NCBI RefSeq assembly: GCF_001442755.1
Contig: NZ_CP006368.1
Span: 424,889 to 488,888 of the forward strand
Reading direction: 5' to 3'
DNA length: 64,000 bases
DNA from: Aureimonas sp. AU20
GTDB taxonomy: Bacteria > Pseudomonadota > Alphaproteobacteria > Rhizobiales > Rhizobiaceae
In this document: positions 16,625-23,943 of the stretch, piece by piece
Position numbering within the stretch: the first letter of the stretch is position 1
How the letters are laid out: every line of letters starts with the position of its first letter
Notes under the pieces: model-generated
What the model saw: only the letters and a program-made list of their open reading frames with translations
Database searches by the model: none
What the model was told of the DNA's origin: nothing
Position numbers and translations under genes: made by a program

Positions 16625-17466
16625 GAGTTGGGGACAAAACTGCATTGAGATCGTTGGGATGGGATGGCGCATTTTGTTTCCGACGACCTCTGGGCGGCTG
16701 TGGAGCCGCTTCTTCCACCTGATCCGCCCAAGCCGAAGGGCGGGCGTTCGCGCATTGATGATCGGGCGGCCCTGGCTGGCATCGTGTTCGTTCTTCGCAC
16801 CGGCTGCCCGTGGCGCGACGTTCCGGGCGAGTTGGGCGGCTCGGGCAAGACATGCTGGCGGCGTCTTTGCGAATGGCATGCGGCCGGGGTCTGGGATCGC
16901 CTGCATCGTGTGCTTTTGCAGCGGCTGGCCGGGGCTCAGGCACTGGATTGGAGTCGGGCGGCTTTGGACAGTGCCAGCCTGCCCGCCAAACGGGGGGCTC
17001 TGAGACGGGGCCGAACCCGATGGACCGCGGCAAGCCGGGAACCAAGCGCCACATCGTCACCGACAGGCAGGGCACGCTGCTCGGCCTGACACTGTCGGGC
17101 GCCAACCGAAACGACAGCATGATGCTGGCGCCGACCTTGGATGCCGTTCCAAGCGTTCGTAACGGTCGTGGCCGGCCTCGGCGTCGCCCCATCAAGTTGC
17201 ACGCCGATAAAGCATACGATCACAAACGTAGCCGCCGGGAGTGCCGGGCCCGCTCCATCACACCCCGCATCGCCCGGCGCGGCATGGATACGAGCCAGAC
17301 GCTGGGTCGCCATCGCTGGGTGGTCGAGCGCACCTTTGCATGGCTCGCACAGTTCCGCCGCCTCGCCGTGCGCTACGAGTGCCGCGCCAACATCCACCTC
17401 GCCTTCACCAAACTCGCCTGCGCCATCATCTGCATCCGGCAGATCAGACGGTTTTGTCCCTAGCTC
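16625..17466 (+). mobile_element. IS5 family (IS427 group) insertion sequence, complete
   Basis: Element of 842 bp with 16-bp terminal inverted repeats, GAGTTGGGGACAAAAC on the left against GAGCTAGGGACAAAAC on the right (14 of 16 matching). It is flanked by a TAA target duplication at 16622-16624 and 17467-17469. It encodes a two-frame DDE transposase. Both ends, the duplication and both frames are intact, so it appears recent and potentially active. It landed on the stop codon of the RTX gene, recreating it. Confidence 0.9.
16664..17463 (+). CDS. IS5/IS427 transposase, two overlapping frames joined by -1 frameshift
   Basis: The first frame (16664-17089) opens MAHFVSDDLWAAVEPLLPPD with the RxGCPWRDVP motif of the group and carries the first catalytic Asp in LDSASLPAKR. 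The second frame, one base back, holds GTKRHIVTDRQG, the second Asp in LHADKAYD and the Glu in VVERTFAWLAQFRRL. The frames join naturally at a run of six G (16992-16997): a -1 slip gives LPAKRGGSETGPNPMDRGKP, the usual sequence across this region. So a full-length DDE transposase of about 266 residues would need programmed slippage. Such two-frame organisation is typical of IS427 elements and is not evidence of decay. Confidence 0.88.
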
Positions 17467-17475
17467 TAAGGTTCG

Positions 17476-18387
17476 TCAGTTCTTGGCCGCCAGTGGAATG
17501 CCCTCAACCGGGCGCATGTGGCGGCGGAAGCTGGCGGGGGTGCAGCTGAAATAGCTGCGGAAGGAGCGGTGGAACTGGCTCACCGAGCCGAAGCCGGTTT
17601 CGAAGGCGATGGCGGCAAGATCCTTGCGTGTGGACAGGAGAAGGGTCTGCGCCGCCATCATGCGATGGCGCAGGATGTAATGGGCGATCGTCATGCCGAG
17701 CAGCGCGCGAAAGCGCGTCATCGCGTAGTTCGGGTGGAGCCTCGCGGCCTTGGCCACGTCCGCCACCGTGATCGCCTCGTGGCCATGCTCGGCGATGAAG
17801 CGCGTCATCTCCAGAACCTTGGGCGGCATGGCGCCGGACACCGCGCGCCCTTCCTCGTGCGAGCCCGACAGGAGGTCGCGCCAGCCCGTCACGTCGAGCC
17901 GGCGCAGAAGGAGAACGACCTCCGCCGCCACGAGATCGCGCAGGCGCATGTCGCCGCTCGCCAGCCATTCGGCGCGCATCCGGCACATCGCCTCGGGCTC
18001 GAAGCGCCGGGGCTCGGCCGCTACCATCAGGCCGCCCGCCAGCACGGCCGAGCGCAGCGCCTCGCCGATCGGAGCGCCGAGAAACATTTCCAGCGGCAGG
18101 TAGATGCAGACATAGCGCGTGCCCGGCGCGACCTCGACGCTCTGGTGCGGGATCGCGCCCCAGAACAGGCCGAGATCGCCGGCCTCCAGCGCCGCCACGC
18201 GGCCATCGTGCCGATAAACCACCCGACCGCTCAGGACGTAGTTCATCTCGACCTGGCTGTGCGTGTGGGGGGCCGACATGAGGAAGACGTCCTCGCAGCC
18301 GGCGATCAGGAAATCATTGCCGCGAACGAGGAAACTCTCCACCGGCAGATGCGCCGAACGGCCGATCCCTACCCCCTGATCCGTCAT
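17476..18387 (-). CDS. AraC family transcriptional regulator with cupin sensor domain
   Basis: Regulator of 303 residues from MTDQGVGIGR, an ATG preceded by GGGAGAG at good distance; in-frame codons further upstream (for example 18426) lack such a site. Residues about 20-130 form a cupin sugar-sensing domain (PHTHSQVEMNYVLSGRVVYR, GDLGLFWGAIPHQ). Residues about 205-295 form the double helix-turn-helix DNA-binding domain: ITVADVAKAARLHPNYAMTR and AAIAFETGFGSVSQFHRSF. It is divergent from the sugar ABC/GH42 operon with 146 bp between starts, the standard layout for a local activator responding to the transported galactoside. The IS lies just beyond its stop. Confidence 0.9.
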   Translation of the reverse strand: MTDQGVGIGRSAHLPVESFLVRGNDFLIAGCEDVFLMSAPHTHSQVEMNYVLSGRVVYRHDGRVAALEAGDLGLFWGAIPHQSVEVAPGTRYVCIYLPLEMFLGAPIGEALRSAVLAGGLMVAAEPRRFEPEAMCRMRAEWLASGDMRLRDLVAAEVVLLLRRLDVTGWRDLLSGSHEEGRAVSGAMPPKVLEMTRFIAEHGHEAITVADVAKAARLHPNYAMTRFRALLGMTIAHYILRHRMMAAQTLLLSTRKDLAAIAFETGFGSVSQFHRSFRSYFSCTPASFRRHMRPVEGIPLAAKN

Positions 18388-18533
18388 CCCCACGCTCTCC
18401 CAGACCGACCTTAGGATCTGCGACATGTATCGCGCCCGTAGCGACGACGCGCAATCCCGCTTCGCTACACTCGTGGCGGGAGAACTGGCCGGGCGGACGC
18501 CGCCGAGAGCCGGACACGATCGGGAGGATCGAC
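18388..18533. promoter_or_regulatory. Divergent promoter region, AraC gene / sugar ABC operon
   Basis: Gap of 146 bp between opposed start codons, expected to hold both promoters and the AraC-family binding sites. CGGGAGGATCGAC just before 18534 supplies a strong ribosome binding site (GGGAGGA) for the binding protein. No clear operator repeat was identified. Confidence 0.5.
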
Positions 18534-19826
18534 ATGAAAGCCATGCGCAAGGCGGCCTCGGCCGCGCTGACGGGCATCGCGCTTCTGGCGCCGGCGGCGG
18601 CCCGGGCACAGGAGCCGAAGCTATCCGGCACCATTACCGTGTGGAGCTGGGACGTCGCCGCCAAGGCGCTGGAGGCTGTGGTGCCCGCCTTCAACCAGAA
18701 GTACCCGGACGTGACCGTGAAGATCGAAGACGTCGGCAATCAGCCGACCTACGACCGGGGTCTTGCCGGCTGCGCGGCGGGCGGGGCAGGCATGCCCGAC
18801 GTCTACACGGTGGAAAATCAGGAATCGGAAGTGTTCTGGGCACGCTTCCCCGACTGCTTCCGCGACATCAAGGCGATGCTCGGCAGCGAGGGCGCGCCCC
18901 TCCTCGACAAGTTTCCCGAATTCAAGCGGACCGAGCTGACCGTCGGCGATAAGGTCTATGCCATGCCCTGGGATTCGGGGCCGATCGTCCTGTTCTATCG
19001 GCGCGACATGTTCGACAAGGCCGGCGTCGACGCCGCCTCGATCGAGACCTGGGACGATTTCGTCGCTGCCGGCCAGAAGGTCGTGGCGGCGAACGAGGGC
19101 GCCAAGTTCGTGTCCACCAATGGCGACACGACCTGGTTCCGCATGCTCGCCAACCAGACGGGCTGCTCCATCATCGCTCCCGACGCCGCGAGCGTGACGA
19201 TCAACCAGCCGCCCTGCGTCCAGGCGCTGGAGGCTGTCGGCAAGGTGGCCAAGGCCGGGCTCTTCCTCCAGGCCAATTGGGGCGAGACGCTGCAGGCGAT
19301 CAATGCCGACAAGCTGGCCGCCTCGATCTATGGCGGCTGGTACGAAGGCTCGCTTCGGGGCGCCGCGCCCAGCCAGAGCGGCAAATGGGGCATCGCGCTC
19401 ATGCCCGCCTTCGAGAAGGGCGGCGTGCGCGCTTCCAATCTCGGCGGCTCGGCGCTGGCCATCCCCACCGCCTCGAAGAACCCGGAGGCCGCGCTCGCCT
19501 TCCTGCGCTTCGCGCTCGGCACGCCCGAAGGGCAGATCATCCAGCTGAAGGCGAGCGGCCTCGTGCCGACGCTGCCCGAGGCGATCCAGGACCCCTATGT
19601 CAAGCAGCCGCAGCCCTTCTGGGGCGGCCAGCCGATCTGGGAAACGGTGCTGGGTACGCTCGACAAGATCAAGCCCTGGCGCGGCACGCAGTATTTCGCC
19701 GAGGCCGACAACAGCTTCATCCCGATCTTCGCCGAGTTCATGGCCGGCCAGGTCGAGGCCAAGGACGCGCTGGATCAGGCGGCCGAGGAAATCTCCGGCG
19801 CCACGGGCCTGCCGGTCAAGGAATAG
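18534..19826 (+). CDS. Sugar ABC transporter substrate-binding protein (CUT1, family 1)
   Basis: Periplasmic solute-binding protein of 430 residues. A Sec signal peptide is evident (MKAMRKAASAALTGIALLAP, cleavage expected after ARA-Q near residue 26). The mature part begins KLSGTITVWSWDVAAKALEA, the classic opening of the maltose/multiple-sugar group, with DVYTVENQESEVFWARFPDC and YAMPWDSGPIVLFYRRDMFD further on. It is the first gene of the operon with two permeases and a GH42 beta-galactosidase, so the ligand is probably a galactose-containing oligosaccharide. A hairpin follows the stop, which would favour excess binding protein over permeases. Confidence 0.93.
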   Translation: MKAMRKAASAALTGIALLAPAAARAQEPKLSGTITVWSWDVAAKALEAVVPAFNQKYPDVTVKIEDVGNQPTYDRGLAGCAAGGAGMPDVYTVENQESEVFWARFPDCFRDIKAMLGSEGAPLLDKFPEFKRTELTVGDKVYAMPWDSGPIVLFYRRDMFDKAGVDAASIETWDDFVAAGQKVVAANEGAKFVSTNGDTTWFRMLANQTGCSIIAPDAASVTINQPPCVQALEAVGKVAKAGLFLQANWGETLQAINADKLAASIYGGWYEGSLRGAAPSQSGKWGIALMPAFEKGGVRASNLGGSALAIPTASKNPEAALAFLRFALGTPEGQIIQLKASGLVPTLPEAIQDPYVKQPQPFWGGQPIWETVLGTLDKIKPWRGTQYFAEADNSFIPIFAEFMAGQVEAKDALDQAAEEISGATGLPVKE

Positions 19827-20142
19827 TCGCCTCGCTTGAGGGACAAGGTGGATCCGGCCGGGTCCGCTGGCCGGTTCCCTTATACGCCACCGTCGCCGCG
19901 AAGGCTCGCCTGACCTCACTCAAGTTTCGCGTCTCGTGCGCAGACGAAGCCCCTCGCCGATCCTCCGGCCGCGCGTCTCGTCTTGAGTTTCAGGCGCGGC
20001 CCTAGCGCGGCTCCGCGCTCGCAAGGTCGCACCAACTCGGGTCCTGCCCCTCCAAATAGATCGCCCGCACCGCGCGGGCGCCGCTTTCCGCTCCTGTTTC
20101 CTCGCCCCGATTCGTCTCGTCTCCGATTTATCTCGACCCTTG
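19827..20142. other. 316-bp leader between binding protein and permease genes
   Basis: No credible gene. It contains a GC-rich hairpin (listed separately) and a curious arrangement at 19918-19988, where ACTCAAG and CTTGAGT form an inverted pair that encloses two direct copies of CGCGTCTCGT (19928-19937 and 19972-19981). The long untranslated spacer inside an operon suggests a transcription or mRNA-stability control point. Confidence 0.55.
19850..19878 (+). terminator. Hairpin (attenuator-like) after binding protein gene
   Basis: GGATCCGGCC and GGCCGGTTCC pair over ten positions with one mismatch around a nine-base loop. There is no T run, so it is more likely an attenuator or a 3'-end stabiliser than a strong terminator. 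Such structures commonly separate binding-protein from permease genes. Confidence 0.5.
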
Positions 20143-21021
20143 ATGGGATTGCCCATGCACGCGAGTCGCCGCGCCCCTTACGGGTTTCTGGCTCCCTTTC
20201 TCTTGGTTTTCGTCCTGTTCTGGGGCTGGCCGCTGATCCAGTCCGTGCTCCTGTCCTTCCAGAACACGCGCGTCTCGCCCTGGGTCTTCGATCTCGGCGT
20301 GAACTGGCGCCGGCTTTTGATCGACCGCGCCTTTCACAACGCCCTGTGGAACACGCTTCTGGTGCTGGTGGTCCAGGTGCCGCTGATGCTGGCGCTCGCC
20401 ACCGCCCTGGCGCTCGCCCTCGACACGCCCTTCCTACGGTGGCGCGCCTTTCTGCGCTTTGCCTTCTTCGCCCCGGTCGTGGTCAGCGAGGTCGCCTATT
20501 CCGTCGTGTTCCGCCTCCTGTTCAACGGCAATTTCGGCGCGGTGAACGAGGGCCTGCGGGCGCTCGGCATCAATGGTCCGAACTGGTTGCACGAGGGCGC
20601 GACGGCCAAGGCCGTGATCGTGCTGGCGCTCACTTGGCGCTGGACCGGTTACAACGCCATCATCCTCCTGGCCGGGCTCCAGTCGATCCCCAAAGACCTG
20701 TACGAAGCCGCGCGCATGGACGGGGCGGGCGCCTGGCGCTCCTTCACCCATGTCACGCTGCCGCTTCTCGCGCCGGTTCTAGCCTTCTGCCTCGTCCTCT
20801 CCGTCATCGGCACGATGCAGCTTTTCGCCGAGCCGTGGCTCATCACCGATCGCGGCGGGCCCGGCAACGCCACCGAGACGCTCGGCACCTATCTCTACAA
20901 GCAGGGCTTCGTGAACCTCAATTTCGGATATGCCTCCGCCATCGCCTATTCCATCGCCGCCATGGCCGCGCTGATCGCTGCGCTGAACCTTCTCCTGGCG
21001 CGCAAGGGAGCCGAGGCATGA
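20143..21021 (+). CDS. Sugar ABC transporter permease (MalF/UgpA type)
   Basis: Inner-membrane permease of 292 residues with six predicted helices, opening RAPYGFLAPFLLVFVLFWGW. The coupling motif facing the ATPase is visible in the form EAARMDGAGAWRSFTHVTLP. Start uncertain: TTG 20140, ATG 20143 and ATG 20155 (MHASRRAPYG) are all in frame, none with a strong ribosome site. Its stop overlaps the start of the second permease (ATGA). Partner of the 18.5-kb binding protein. Confidence 0.92.
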   Translation: MGLPMHASRRAPYGFLAPFLLVFVLFWGWPLIQSVLLSFQNTRVSPWVFDLGVNWRRLLIDRAFHNALWNTLLVLVVQVPLMLALATALALALDTPFLRWRAFLRFAFFAPVVVSEVAYSVVFRLLFNGNFGAVNEGLRALGINGPNWLHEGATAKAVIVLALTWRWTGYNAIILLAGLQSIPKDLYEAARMDGAGAWRSFTHVTLPLLAPVLAFCLVLSVIGTMQLFAEPWLITDRGGPGNATETLGTYLYKQGFVNLNFGYASAIAYSIAAMAALIAALNLLLARKGAEA

Positions 21022-21869
21022 GCGCGGGCGTCAGCACGGGCACGAAGCGGGCGCGCCGCAAGGGCTTCTGGCTGACCATCGGGCTCATGCCCTTCGCCGC
21101 GCTCTGGCTGGCCCCGCTCTACCTCATGGCCGTCTTCGCCACGCAGCCGGACGCGGCAATCCTTTCGGCGGGAGTTCCGCTCCTGCCGGGGCGCGAACTC
21201 CTCAGCAATATCGGGCGGATCGTCGAGATCGCGACCTTCGACCGGGCGATGCTCAACTCCATTGTCGTGGCGCTGGCCTATGCGCTGCTTTCGGCGGGTT
21301 TGAGCAGCCTCGCGGGCTATGCCTTCGCGCGCTACGGCTTTCGCGGCAAGAACGTCCTGTTCGGCCTGCTCGTCGCGACACTGACCGTGCCCTATGCCGT
21401 GGTCATCATTCCCCAATATGTGCTGGTGGCCCGCGACCTATCGCTCGCCAACACGCTCATCGCGGTGATCGTCCCGCCGCTGTTCAACGCGCTCGGCGTC
21501 CTGTTCATGCGCCAGACCTTCCTGTCGCTGCCGCAGGAGATCGTCGAGGCGGCGCGGCTCGACGGGGCGGGCGAGCTGCGCATATTCGTGCTGATCGCCC
21601 TGCCCTTGGTGCGCCCGGCGCTGGCTGCCCTTCTCATTATCCTGTTCCTGGCCTCCTGGAACAACTACCTTTGGCCGCTTCTGGTCGCGCCCGACGCGGC
21701 GGCGCGCACCGCACCGGTGGCGCTCGGCTCGCTGCTCACGGTCAATTCCGTGCCGCCCTGGGGCGCGGTCATGGCCGGGGCCACGCTCATGACCCTGCCC
21801 ATGGTCGCCCTCTTCGTCTTCCTTCAGCGCCAGTTCGTGTCCGGCATCACCGCTGGGGCGGTGAAGTGA
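21018..21869 (+). CDS. Sugar ABC transporter permease (MalG/UgpE type)
   Basis: Second inner-membrane permease, 283 residues from the ATG overlapping the stop of the first permease. Helices include FWLTIGLMPFAALWLAPLYL and the family block SSLAGYAFARYGFRGK. The EAA loop reads VEAARLDGAGELRIFVLIAL. The C-terminal RQFVSGITAGAVK is the highly conserved end of MalG-type permeases. A longer frame upstream exists but is antisense-free noise overlapping the first permease. No ATPase gene follows; the next gene is the beta-galactosidase. Confidence 0.93.
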   Translation: MSAGVSTGTKRARRKGFWLTIGLMPFAALWLAPLYLMAVFATQPDAAILSAGVPLLPGRELLSNIGRIVEIATFDRAMLNSIVVALAYALLSAGLSSLAGYAFARYGFRGKNVLFGLLVATLTVPYAVVIIPQYVLVARDLSLANTLIAVIVPPLFNALGVLFMRQTFLSLPQEIVEAARLDGAGELRIFVLIALPLVRPALAALLIILFLASWNNYLWPLLVAPDAAARTAPVALGSLLTVNSVPPWGAVMAGATLMTLPMVALFVFLQRQFVSGITAGAVK

Positions 21870-21898
21870 ACCGAGACCTTCAATCCAAGGAAATCCCC

Positions 21899-23851
21899 AT
21901 GCCCGTTCGCGCGCTCGGCGTCTGCTACTATCCCGAACATTGGCCCGAGGAGATGTGGGCCGAGGACGCCCGTCGCATGGCCGAGACCGGCATCGGCTTC
22001 GTGCGGATCGGCGAGTTCGCCTGGTCGCGGCTGGAGCCCAGGCGCGGCGCCTATACGTTCGACTGGCTGGAGCGGGCGATCGATACGCTCGGCCGGGCCG
22101 GGCTCAAGGTCGTGCTCGGCACGCCCACCGCGACGCCGCCCAAATGGCTGGTGGACGAGATGCCCGACATGCTGCCCGTGAGCGAGGACGGGCGCGTGCG
22201 CGGCTTCGGCTCGCGCCGTCACTACGACTTCTCGCACGAGGGCTACCGCGCCGAGTGCGCCCGCATCGTGGAAGCGCTGGCGCGCCGTTTCGGCGAGCAC
22301 CCTTCCGTTGCCGCCTGGCAGACCGACAACGAATATGCCTGCCATCTTACGGCCCTGTCCTATTCCGAGGCTGCGCTGAAGGGCTTTCGCGACTGGCTCG
22401 GCCGCAAGTACCAGTCGCCGGACGCGCTGAACCGCGCCTGGGGTAACGTGTTCTGGTCGATGGAATATGCGAGCTTCGAGGAGATCGAGCTGCCCAACGT
22501 GGCGCTGACCGAGCCCGCGCCCGCCCATGTCATGGACTTCCGCCGCTATTCCTCCGAGGCGATCGTCAGCTTCAACCGGCTGCAGGCCGACATCATCCGC
22601 CGCTTCTCGCCGGGGCGCGACGTCATCCACAATTTCATGGGACGCACGCTCTCCTTCGACCATTTCGATCTCGGCGCCGATCTCGACGTGTCGAGCTGGG
22701 ATTCCTATCCGCTCGGCTTTCTCGACCAGTGGGCCCATCGCGAACCCGCCTTTAAAGCCGCGTTCGCCCGGGCCGGCGATCCCGATCTCCAGGCCCTGCA
22801 CCACGATCTCTACCGCGCCACCTCGAACGGCCGCTGGTGGATCATGGAGCAGCAGCCCGGCCCGGTGAACTGGGCGCCGCACAATCCCGTGCCGCGCGAC
22901 GGCATGGTGCGGCTTTGGACCTGGGAGGCCTTCGCGCACGGCGCCGAGGTGGTAAGCTACTTCCGCTGGCGCCAGGCGCCCTTCGCGCAGGAGCAGATGC
23001 ATGCAGGCCTCCTGCGACCCGACAGCCAGCCGGCGCCCGGCCATGCCGAGGCCGCCGCCGTGGCGCGCGAGATCGCGGGGCTCGACCTGCCCATGCCGGG
23101 CCGGGCCGATGTCGCCATTCTTTTCGACTACCCCTCGGCCTGGGCCTGGACCACGCAGCCGCAGGGCAAGGAGTTCGATTATTTCCGCCTCGTGGTCGAG
23201 TGCTACAACGCGCTGCGCCGGCTCGGCCTGTCGGTGGACTTCCTCGAGGCCAAGAGCGCCGATCCCTCTCCCTACCGCCTCGTTCTGGCGCCCGGTCTCT
23301 TCGCGTGGCCGGAGCATCTGCGCGCGGCTTTGGCGGGGCTCGACGGCGTCGCGCTGGTCGGCCCGCGCTCGGGCTCGCGCACGCCGGACTTCGCCATTCC
23401 CGTCGCCCTGCCGCCGGAACTCCCCGCTCCGCTCGATGCGCTCAAGGTGACACGCGTCGAGACCCTGCCGCCGAACCTCACCGTGCCCATGGACGGGCGC
23501 CCCGGCGCCTTCCGCATCTGGCGCGAGATGCTGGAGGTCGAGGACGCCCATGTCCTGCTTCGCTCGCGCGACGGCGAGCCGACGCTGGCCGGTGCGGGGT
23601 CGCTTCGCTATCTCGCCGGCTGGCCGGACGAAGCGCTGGCCTTCGATCTCCTGAAAAGCCTGGCCGAAGAGGTGGGGCTCGCGACGCTCGACCTGCCGCC
23701 CGGCCTTCGCCTGCGCCGTGCCGGCGGGCTCGCCTATGTCTTCAACTATGGCGGGGAGACCGTGCGCCTGTCGGAGCACGGGCTCACCGGCCGGTTCCGC
23801 CTCGGCGGAGACGAGCTCGCGCCCTCCGGCGTCGCGATCCTGGAGGGCTGA
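21899..23851 (+). CDS. Beta-galactosidase, glycoside hydrolase family 42
   Basis: Cytoplasmic hydrolase of 650 residues that releases galactose from beta-galactosides. It opens VRALGVCYYPEHWPEEMWAE, the GH42 hallmark. The acid/base is Glu145 in WQTDNEYACH and the nucleophile is Glu317 in WWIMEQQPGPVNW. Domains run TIM barrel (about 1-385), trimerisation domain (about 390-590, including FDYPSAWAWTTQPQG) and a small beta domain at the end. The start is an ATG after CCAAGGAAATCCCC; a longer in-frame extension overlaps the permease and is discarded. It completes the AraC-controlled uptake/hydrolysis operon: oligosaccharide is imported, then cleaved inside the cell. Confidence 0.95.
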   Translation: MPVRALGVCYYPEHWPEEMWAEDARRMAETGIGFVRIGEFAWSRLEPRRGAYTFDWLERAIDTLGRAGLKVVLGTPTATPPKWLVDEMPDMLPVSEDGRVRGFGSRRHYDFSHEGYRAECARIVEALARRFGEHPSVAAWQTDNEYACHLTALSYSEAALKGFRDWLGRKYQSPDALNRAWGNVFWSMEYASFEEIELPNVALTEPAPAHVMDFRRYSSEAIVSFNRLQADIIRRFSPGRDVIHNFMGRTLSFDHFDLGADLDVSSWDSYPLGFLDQWAHREPAFKAAFARAGDPDLQALHHDLYRATSNGRWWIMEQQPGPVNWAPHNPVPRDGMVRLWTWEAFAHGAEVVSYFRWRQAPFAQEQMHAGLLRPDSQPAPGHAEAAAVAREIAGLDLPMPGRADVAILFDYPSAWAWTTQPQGKEFDYFRLVVECYNALRRLGLSVDFLEAKSADPSPYRLVLAPGLFAWPEHLRAALAGLDGVALVGPRSGSRTPDFAIPVALPPELPAPLDALKVTRVETLPPNLTVPMDGRPGAFRIWREMLEVEDAHVLLRSRDGEPTLAGAGSLRYLAGWPDEALAFDLLKSLAEEVGLATLDLPPGLRLRRAGGLAYVFNYGGETVRLSEHGLTGRFRLGGDELAPSGVAILEG

Positions 23852-23943
23852 CGCGGACGGGGCGTCCTGCGGATGCAAGAAGGGTCAGGAGCCATCAACC
23901 ATTCCGGTGGCATGATGGGAGCCTGACCTTCCGCCGGAGCCCC

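Noticed and set aside
15104..16906. 600-codon minus-strand open frame opposite the RTX gene
   Set aside because: Valine/aspartate-rich repeats are a mirror of the RTX nonapeptide codons; it also crosses the IS boundary, so it cannot be an ancestral gene.
16664..17463. Reading the transposase as a frameshifted pseudogene
   Set aside because: Two-frame organisation with a slippery run is standard in the IS427 group, and the ends and target duplication are intact.
21824..23878. 684-codon minus-strand frame opposite the beta-galactosidase
   Set aside because: Shadow of GH42, whose catalytic glutamates and N-terminal signature are on the plus strand.
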